Shown here in pieces: positions 44,286-49,879 of a stretch of DNA of 49,879 nt. The stretch lies in contig DLGT01000100.1 of the NCBI GenBank assembly GCA_002482845.1, positions 14,183 through 64,061 of the forward strand, given 5' to 3'. The notes under the pieces were generated by a model. The model did not search any database. It saw only the letters and a list, made by a program, of their open reading frames with translations, and had not been told where the DNA came from. The position numbers and the translations under genes were made by a program. Position 1 is the first letter of the stretch. The number at the start of each line of letters is the position of its first letter. Source of the DNA: Saprospiraceae bacterium UBA7687. GTDB lineage: Bacteria > Bacteroidota > Bacteroidia > Chitinophagales > Saprospiraceae.

Positions 44286-44314
44286 AAACGATATACTTTT
44301 TATAAATCTTACGT

Positions 44315-44322
44315 GAAAGGTA
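44315..44322 (-). promoter_or_regulatory. Probable -7 element TACCTTTC for the UbiD-family gene
   Basis: A 7/8 match on the minus strand, 30 bases before the ATG at 44285. It argues against the longer frame starting at 44339. Confidence 0.45.
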
Positions 44323-44499
44323 TCTTTAATTAATTTCATTCAAACATCTGAAAAATAGATTAGTTCTATCAAATAATATAAATTCTATACCAAAACGTAA
44401 AGGAATTTGAATTCTGAAATATAATGATCAAATGTTGACAAAAAGCTATTATTTTTCCTTTTAACACCAATTTTACAGTTTTCTGTCGAAAAATAATGT

Positions 44500-44522
44500 G
44501 TTAATGGGTTCAACTCATTAAC
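44500..44522. promoter_or_regulatory. 23-bp near-perfect palindrome, candidate operator of the subtilase gene
   Basis: GTTAATGGGTT (44500-44510) and AACTCATTAAC (44512-44522) are inverted copies with one mismatch, around a single central base. The absence of a loop favours a dimeric DNA-binding site over an RNA hairpin. It lies 39 bases before the subtilase start. Confidence 0.5.
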
Positions 44523-44560
44523 TTGCATTGATAAATTCTTTTACTTAACGCTAGTCTGAT

Positions 44561-46039
44561 ATGATGCTTACCATTACAATAATATTATTTGGAAGTTGGA
44601 TTGTACTTAAAGAGCATTCAAAGTATTCTTCTCTTCTTGGCCCACTAGCCTTAATCAGCTTGTTATTTACCGTGATAAATAGTTATCTCAGTAAAGCTTC
44701 GATCAATGACTTTTTATTTCAAACTGCTATTTCATTTCTATTTTTATCATTAGGAAGCTTTGTAATGTTACAACTTAAAAATAATAAGATTATCCAAATT
44801 TTCTGTTTTGGTATATTCATCTATTTAGGAACATTAGTACAAAATAAAAATCTTGAAAATCAAAATCTGTATACTACAAACCTTGATGAGAATGCTGAAA
44901 TCTTAATAGAAATTGCTCCAGAAAACCTGTCTAAACTAGACAAAATAAAGAACGACTATAACCTTAACTTTCATCAGGCTTTTTCTCCTTTAGATGTAAT
45001 CACTACCAATTTAGATGATTATTATATCGTCGACATACCCAAAATCCACATCAATAAAATTGTTGAAATTATGGGCATCCTAAAAAATGATACAAATATT
45101 AAGTGGCTTGAACCAAATGAAAAAATTGCTTTTGAATTTCCACAAAAAGCAAATGCTCCCGCGAAAGACAACCTATTATTGACAAATGATCCTTCTGTAA
45201 GTTTACAATGGCATCTATCATTTCTAGAGATGGACAAATATTACAACCTTTTTTCTGCACAAAACTTAAAACCTGTTAAAAAAGCTAAGTTATTTATTCT
45301 AGACACGGGGCTTGATACACGTCATGAAGATCTGAAAGGTAGTTTTAGTGGCTTAAATGATACACAAGGTCATGGAACTCATTGTGCCGGCATAGCAGGT
45401 GCAATCACAAATAATGGAATAGGTGTTGCATCTATGACACCCAATCCAGATTGGATAGATATAAAAGCTATACAAGTGATCGGAAATATTGGATTTGGAA
45501 CCCAACAACAGATCATAGATGGCATCATTAAGGCAAGTGATCTAGGTGCTGATGTAATTTCAATGTCTTTAGGTGGCATAACGAATCAAGAAAGGGAAAA
45601 AGCTTACAATGATGCTGTAAAATATGCAAATGATAAAGGAGCAATAGTAGTTGTCGCCGCTGGAAATGCAAATCTTGATGGTAAAAGATATAGTCCAGCC
45701 AACGCAGAGAATGTAATCACAGTAGCATCCATTCAAAAAAACTATCAGAAATCTGGCTTTTCTAATCATGTTCAGAACCTAAAAATGGGTGTTTGTGCTC
45801 CAGGAGAAAATATCTTATCTACCACTCCTTCTAATACTTATACCGCAATGAATGGCACGTCAATGGCAACACCACAAGTAGCTGGATTAATATCAATCAT
45901 GAAAGCATTACGTCCACAATTAACAACAAACGATGTTTATAGCATCTTAAATAGGACAGGAAAAACTACGTCAGATACTCAAAAAACGGGAAAACTCATT
46001 CAACCTTATCAAGTAATGAGACAACTAATTGACCAATAA
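44561..46039 (+). CDS. Membrane-embedded S8 (subtilisin-like) peptidase
   Basis: The 492-residue protein opens with about four membrane helices (roughly 1-16, 23-42, 50-72 and 76-93), then a segment resembling an inhibitor-type propeptide (about 110-195, ending IKWLEPNEKI), then the subtilase domain. The triad is complete: Asp248 in LFILDTGLD, His271 in GHGTHCAGIAG, Ser434 in NGTSMATPQVAG, plus oxyanion Asn369 in AAGNAN. Most subtilases have a simple signal peptide. This multi-helix anchor would keep the protease at the inner membrane. No sorting domain is present. Confidence 0.88.
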   Translation: MMLTITIILFGSWIVLKEHSKYSSLLGPLALISLLFTVINSYLSKASINDFLFQTAISFLFLSLGSFVMLQLKNNKIIQIFCFGIFIYLGTLVQNKNLENQNLYTTNLDENAEILIEIAPENLSKLDKIKNDYNLNFHQAFSPLDVITTNLDDYYIVDIPKIHINKIVEIMGILKNDTNIKWLEPNEKIAFEFPQKANAPAKDNLLLTNDPSVSLQWHLSFLEMDKYYNLFSAQNLKPVKKAKLFILDTGLDTRHEDLKGSFSGLNDTQGHGTHCAGIAGAITNNGIGVASMTPNPDWIDIKAIQVIGNIGFGTQQQIIDGIIKASDLGADVISMSLGGITNQEREKAYNDAVKYANDKGAIVVVAAGNANLDGKRYSPANAENVITVASIQKNYQKSGFSNHVQNLKMGVCAPGENILSTTPSNTYTAMNGTSMATPQVAGLISIMKALRPQLTTNDVYSILNRTGKTTSDTQKTGKLIQPYQVMRQLIDQ

Positions 46040-46060
46040 TTCCCAACTAGGCAATCTAAA

Positions 46061-46100
46061 AAAAAAACGAAACCAGAAGTTTATCTGATTTCGTTTTTTT
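46061..46100. terminator. Bidirectional Rho-independent terminator
   Basis: A 10-bp AAAAACGAAA/TTTCGTTTTT stem, extended inward after one mismatch, lies between the subtilase gene and the convergent three-gene operon. Confidence 0.8.
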
Positions 46101-46137
46101 AAAATATGTTCCTATCAAACAAATAAAAAAGATAGTC

Positions 46138-47733
46138 TTAATTACTAATTAATTGGAATTCTGTTCTTCTATTTTTTGCTTTACAATCTTCAGTTCCATT
46201 TGATTCACAACCTTTAACAGGCTTGTCTGGACCATTTCCTACTATAATAAATCTATTTCCATCTAAGCCATATTCACTTTTCAAATAGTCCGCTACAGCT
46301 TTTGCTCTTTTTTCTGAAAGAACTTTATTGGACGCCTTGCTACCTACATTATCTGTATTTCCTTCTATTCTCACTTTCACATTTGCAAATGTTTTAGCAA
46401 CTTCAGAAAACTGTATATCGATGATAGTTTTTGAATTTTCGTCTAATGCAAATTTACCTGAAGGGAAGCTTATACTGACTGGCTTAGATGCGATAGCGGG
46501 TGCTGTTTTTTCTTCCTTAGTGACTGGAGTAAAGACCTTTGATTTTTCTGCTTCAAAACTCGCCCCTGACAATTTTTCTTGGGCTGCTGTTACTGCTCCT
46601 GTATAAATTACTGATCTCCAAGCAGGTGCAGCATTGGGTGAATCTCCAGTTTCTACAAACTTTTTAGACATCTTTTCATATAAATCTTGTCCTCTCTGTC
46701 CTTTATATGCAGAATTCAAACCGAAAAAATTAATGTTATCACCTTGTCCAGTCCAATAAACTGTACTCATCATTCCAAGTCCATCTTCTTGGGTCAATCC
46801 ATTTAATTCACCTAGATATTTACCTGCTTTCGCATGATTTGCAGTACTAGAATTTAATTCGGCCACACCTTGCATCCATCCTTCATAAAAACCATGAATC
46901 ATATCCTTCTTTTCGTCTATCGTCTTTTGACTAGCAAACATGATATCTGCAATGATATGTGATTGTTGGATGGTAGTCAAGATTATTTTTGAGCCAGGTA
47001 CATCTTCTGTAGCCTTAATATCGTCTGGACTCCATACTACAGCGGCGTCGATATCATCGCTTCTAAACAATTCCGCTGCCTTCAGATTATCAGCAGTTTT
47101 AATGACAGTTACATCTGAATATTTAAGTCCCGCTGCATCCAAAGAACTGATGAGTAAAGTCTGTGCAGGTGACGGTACAGCTACTGCTATTCTTTTACCT
47201 TTAAGATCGTTTACCGTATTGATTCCTCTTTTACCAATGATAGCATCACCTCCTCTAGACCAATCCACTTGCATAAATGCCTTAGGCTGAAAAGTATTTA
47301 TATCTGCTGGAGCGGTATACAAAGGAAATGCGTCTGCTGTTTGAACTAAGACATCATATTCGCCTGCCATCCATGCATTCATTGCATTTAGTAGATCATT
47401 CTCTACTTTAAATTCCACTTTAAAGCCATATTCTTTAAAGAACCGACTATTTTCATTTGCATTGGCACCTTCATTAAAATATAGGCCTGGTGCATATCCG
47501 CCCCAAGTCACTAATTGAACCCTTAAGGTTTTGGGGTCACGACTGCCTGATGAAGATCCTGAGTCAGATGCACTAGTAGAAGATCCATCTGTAGTAGAAG
47601 CTTCATCTGCTTGTTTTTTGATATCTTGACCGAATTGGGTGTTATTTAATAAATATCTCCCGCCAAAAAATAAAGCTGCTAAAATTAATAAAGTAATAAC
47701 GAGTTTTGAAAAACCTGTAAGTCTGGTTGCCAT
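46138..47733 (-). CDS. Substrate-binding-protein / OmpA-domain fusion anchored in the inner membrane
   Basis: One N-terminal membrane helix (about 9-28) and a Ser/Gly/Thr linker precede a periplasmic binding-protein domain of the phosphate or NitT/TauT type (about 68-340): GEYDVLVQTADAFPLYT, INTVNDLKGKRIAVAVPSPAQ, SDDIDAAVVWSPDD. The last ~110 residues form an OmpA-like peptidoglycan-binding domain (IEGNTDNVGSKASNKVLSEK and RRTEFQLIS). No permease or ATPase is nearby, so this is probably a tethered ligand sensor linking inner membrane and wall, not a transporter part. It is the last gene of the operon, 20 bases after the PspA-like gene. Confidence 0.82.
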   Translation of the reverse strand: MATRLTGFSKLVITLLILAALFFGGRYLLNNTQFGQDIKKQADEASTTDGSSTSASDSGSSSGSRDPKTLRVQLVTWGGYAPGLYFNEGANANENSRFFKEYGFKVEFKVENDLLNAMNAWMAGEYDVLVQTADAFPLYTAPADINTFQPKAFMQVDWSRGGDAIIGKRGINTVNDLKGKRIAVAVPSPAQTLLISSLDAAGLKYSDVTVIKTADNLKAAELFRSDDIDAAVVWSPDDIKATEDVPGSKIILTTIQQSHIIADIMFASQKTIDEKKDMIHGFYEGWMQGVAELNSSTANHAKAGKYLGELNGLTQEDGLGMMSTVYWTGQGDNINFFGLNSAYKGQRGQDLYEKMSKKFVETGDSPNAAPAWRSVIYTGAVTAAQEKLSGASFEAEKSKVFTPVTKEEKTAPAIASKPVSISFPSGKFALDENSKTIIDIQFSEVAKTFANVKVRIEGNTDNVGSKASNKVLSEKRAKAVADYLKSEYGLDGNRFIIVGNGPDKPVKGCESNGTEDCKAKNRRTEFQLISN

Positions 47734-47753
47734 TTTGTATAATGTTTAATAAG

Positions 47754-48770
47754 TTAATCGAATAAATTATCGTATTGGTTTGTTCTTCCTACTTTTTCTG
47801 GATGTTTGAGTGGCTCATTCAGATCTAAATATTCAGAATCATCATTTGATTTTAATATTAAAGTTTCTTTTTCACCACCAAGTAATAAAGAAACACTTTC
47901 ATTTTCCCATTTTTCTAACATTTTAAGTCCTTCCTCTTCAAAAATTCCATTTTGCAAATCAATAGATTGCATGAAACCTTGAGAAACTTCCATAAATCGC
48001 TCCATTTCTCCAACTTTTTGACTTACATCATCAGCTATGGATTCGAGGGCTGCATCAAACATAGCTTTCTTATCAGGATCACCTTTAATAACACTCATGG
48101 CAGATTTCATGGCAGAGTTACTCGCTAAAATAGCCTTTCTCTCTTGTTCCTTAACCATTACTTGGTCTTGAACATCTTCCACTAAAATCTCTGAATTTTC
48201 GTACATTTTGGCAAGCACCCTATAAAGCACTTCCATTTTCCTGTACAAATCTTCTAATTTCATATTTGATTCCTGAAGCCTGCCTGCCTTCCTACTTTTA
48301 AGTAGCATTTGCGCTTGCTTATTGACTTCTGCTGCTTTGCTCGCCATATTGAGATTAGTGTCAATCTCTTTTTTGTTATTCAAGATTATTTCTTGAAGTT
48401 TATGCATTTGTCCTCTCAGCTGAGCAATTTGGCGATTCATTTTGGTAAGATTGGATTTTAGATCATCTACATATGATTTTAAAATCCCAATAGGATCTAT
48501 TTGAACAAATAAACCTGTAATCCACCGCATCACACTTTTGTACATATAACCAACTAATGCTCTGGACTTACCATCTAATGCTAAAAACACAATCGTCCCT
48601 AACACCATCAAACTAATAAAAGCGCCCATGGTAGTTTGGACAAATGCCGCTAGTGCAACAATACTTGTGATTGCTAAATATCCACCACCTAAAATCATTG
48701 CAGCCAAAAAAATGGCTCCTGTTACACCTTCAGGTCTAGACCAAAAAGATTTTGCCTTATTTACCTCCAT
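47754..48770 (-). CDS. Two-helix membrane protein with a PspA-like coiled-coil domain
   Basis: Two adjacent membrane helices (about 15-34 and 40-65) form a hairpin, followed by a long helical region (about 90-290). DPIGILKSYVDDLKSNLTKM and heptad-rich helices such as MHKLQEIILNNKKEIDTNL recall PspA/IM30 (ESCRT-III-like) proteins in layout. The last 40 residues are acidic and disordered. Similarity to PspA is by eye and uncertain: a generic coiled coil remains possible. It is the middle gene of a three-gene operon with an SBP-OmpA fusion, which suggests a role at the inner membrane. Confidence 0.6.
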   Translation of the reverse strand: MEVNKAKSFWSRPEGVTGAIFLAAMILGGGYLAITSIVALAAFVQTTMGAFISLMVLGTIVFLALDGKSRALVGYMYKSVMRWITGLFVQIDPIGILKSYVDDLKSNLTKMNRQIAQLRGQMHKLQEIILNNKKEIDTNLNMASKAAEVNKQAQMLLKSRKAGRLQESNMKLEDLYRKMEVLYRVLAKMYENSEILVEDVQDQVMVKEQERKAILASNSAMKSAMSVIKGDPDKKAMFDAALESIADDVSQKVGEMERFMEVSQGFMQSIDLQNGIFEEEGLKMLEKWENESVSLLLGGEKETLILKSNDDSEYLDLNEPLKHPEKVGRTNQYDNLFD

Positions 48771-48815
48771 ATATTCTTTCTTTTGACTTTAAGCTTAATG
48801 AAATTTGTATTTAGA

Positions 48816-49505
48816 CTAAAGATTATTTTTTATTTTTTCAATATCTTGCATAATCTGTCCTTGAACCAAATTATAAGATGCTACAAACTGTTGATTGGTA
48901 GTATCAATCTTTACCACTGCATCATTGATTTCTTTTCTAAAAGTATCTAATTGTGTTTTGGCCACTTCTATCTCTTTTAAGAGTTTCTCTATTAATTGCT
49001 GCTTTTCTGTTATTGATTTCTCAAAAGATTGAATCTGATCAGTTCTTCCTTGAATTTGCTTTGATTTTTGATTCTCTACTGCATCTTTGAATTTCTTTTC
49101 TTCACTAACAAGTATATTTTGGTAATGTGATGCACTTTGAATGAGTTTTTCTTTTGTCAAACCCATTGTTTTGGCCATTTCAAACGCTGATTTATACCTC
49201 ATTGCTTCATCAGGAATAACTTGTTCGATAGACTTAAGTGAGTTTTTATATTCCAAGTAATCAAAACCATCCATATTATTTGACTCTATAGCTCTTAACA
49301 GTAAATCAGTAAATTTTTGATCTGGTTGACCATCTGAAATAGTAGTATTGATATTAACCTGATTGTTAGGTGCGGCTGCTTTTGATGATGATTGTGTAGT
49401 TTCTACTACATTTACTTCCTCATCAGTTTGTGTATCTGCATCCGCTGGACCTTCTACAATAAAAAGTGACTTAATTTTTTTAAACATATCTGAATTCTGG
49501 ATCAT
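48816..49505 (-). CDS. Cytosolic coiled-coil protein, first gene of the SBP-OmpA operon
   Basis: The 229-residue protein begins with a short basic-hydrophobic MFKKIKSLFIVEG segment (ATG at 49487 is an alternative start) and a disordered Asp/Thr/Ser stretch. A helical domain follows (about 78-140: FTDLLLRAIESNNMDGFDYL, EMAKTMGLTKEKLIQSA), then a C-terminal coiled coil of about 85 residues rich in Gln, Lys and Glu. It has no signal peptide and no recognised family. Coiled coils in this and the next gene suggest they interact. A full -7 core lies at 49581-49588. Confidence 0.7.
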   Translation of the reverse strand: MIQNSDMFKKIKSLFIVEGPADADTQTDEEVNVVETTQSSSKAAAPNNQVNINTTISDGQPDQKFTDLLLRAIESNNMDGFDYLEYKNSLKSIEQVIPDEAMRYKSAFEMAKTMGLTKEKLIQSASHYQNILVSEEKKFKDAVENQKSKQIQGRTDQIQSFEKSITEKQQLIEKLLKEIEVAKTQLDTFRKEINDAVVKIDTTNQQFVASYNLVQGQIMQDIEKIKNNL

Positions 49506-49580
49506 AATATACTAATGTATTTAAATAAATTTGAGTTCAATGAATATTAAAAATATCGATTAAAACTAAAATAATAAAGA

Positions 49581-49588
49581 CAAAAGTA
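49581..49588 (-). promoter_or_regulatory. Bacteroidota -7 element TACTTTTG for the coiled-coil/PspA-like/SBP-OmpA operon
   Basis: A full match on the minus strand, about 75 bases before the first ATG at 49505. Confidence 0.5.
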
Positions 49589-49754
49589 TTAAAAATAATC
49601 ATATTTACCCTTCAGAAAATAAAATTCCTACAGATTTTATAGTAACTTAAGTAAAAAACAGTGTTGGAAAATGAAATAGACATAGTAACAACAATATTGT
49701 ATGGAATAAGTATAGATTTTTGTGAGCTTTTAAATCAAGATTGTTGGTGGTATA

Positions 49755-49783
49755 AAATAAAAAAGACCAGTAAACTGGCCTTA
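49755..49783 (-). terminator. Possible terminator of a minus-strand transcript from beyond the right edge
   Basis: The stem AAGxCCAGT/ACTGGxCTT (49763-49771 with 49774-49782 and one mismatch) has a two-base loop, followed on the minus strand by a run of T. The tight loop makes it weak. Confidence 0.4.
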
Positions 49784-49828
49784 ATTCTTTTGTCAAAATT
49801 TCTCAGACGTTATTATTTTTCTTGAAAG

Positions 49829-49852
49829 GGGCCGAGTCCGGCGACCCGACCC
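49829..49852 (-). other. GC-rich hairpin of unknown function
   Basis: GGGTCGGGTC and GACTCGGCCC (minus strand) pair over 10 bp with a GCCG loop. Two of the pairs are G-U and become mismatches on the plus strand, so an RNA made from the minus strand is favoured. GC content far exceeds the surroundings. Confidence 0.45.
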
Positions 49853-49879
49853 TCTAACTATGAAAAAAACTACTGTCTC

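Larger units (their letters stand above)
49506..49879. other. Right-edge intergenic region
   Basis: It contains the operon promoter core at 49581-49588, a small hairpin at 49763-49783, a GC-rich hairpin at 49829-49852, and an ATG at 49860 opening MKKTTV on the plus strand that could start a gene beyond the window. The minus-strand frame from the edge to a TGA at 49793 is also open, for 28 codons. Confidence 0.5.

Noticed and set aside
49793..49879. Arg-rich 28-codon minus-strand frame reaching the window edge
   Set aside because: It is too short and its composition comes from the GC-rich hairpin. It cannot be judged without sequence beyond the edge.

Overview
The window is an AT-rich chromosomal segment from a member of the Bacteroidota. 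Support for the phylum includes two type IX secretion (T9SS) C-terminal sorting domains (one type A, one type B), a PorP/SprF-like outer-membrane protein, GWxTD, DUF2911, DUF983 and DUF3810 proteins, KDO synthesis (kdsB), and many TAnnTTTG promoter cores placed 15-45 bases before starts. Futalosine-route menaquinone genes and the overall gene set suggest a Saprospiria-like lineage, but that finer placement is an inference. I see no rRNA, tRNA, CRISPR array, phage or insertion sequence.

Left part (1-21 kb): mostly housekeeping. It holds mqnB (futalosine hydrolase), a DUF3810 metalloprotease-like membrane protein, cdd converging on kdsB, a LysM/RlpA-like envelope protein, a secreted LVIVD-repeat T9SS cargo protein, a hotdog thioesterase, a CDF metal exporter, an unknown acidic protein coupled to era, a 46-residue membrane microprotein, an NrtR-type regulator with a dead Nudix box, rlmH, a rhomboid protease, DUF2911 and DUF6794-like exported proteins, pdhA, a kinase-like orphan, a lipoprotein-SCO-cytochrome c operon, a GWxTD protein and a small lipoprotein.

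Middle (20-34 kb): purK-purE-DUF983 is followed by an orphan SPPYW methyltransferase. Next comes the most unusual locus, a TonB-family energy transducer followed by four tandem shortened copies of its C-terminal domain. The copies have lost the membrane anchor and linker and mostly gained lipoprotein signals. One carries a frameshift and the last is degenerate. Upstream lies a minus-strand operon of a giant T9SS type B metalloprotease, a PorP/SprF protein and an HD phosphohydrolase.

Right part (34-50 kb): DUF4197, trxB-fba, a di-haem cytochrome c peroxidase, a serine hydrolase, an SUI1 factor, a nucleotidyltransferase with DUF2905, a very Ala-rich and probably abundant lipoprotein, a UbiD-family menaquinone decarboxylase (which pairs functionally with mqnB), and a subtilase with four N-terminal membrane segments downstream of a 23-bp palindrome. 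The last locus is a three-gene minus-strand operon combining a cytosolic coiled-coil protein, a PspA-like coiled-coil membrane protein and a solute-binding-protein/OmpA fusion. It looks like an uncharacterised envelope module. A GC-rich hairpin of unknown meaning sits at the right edge.
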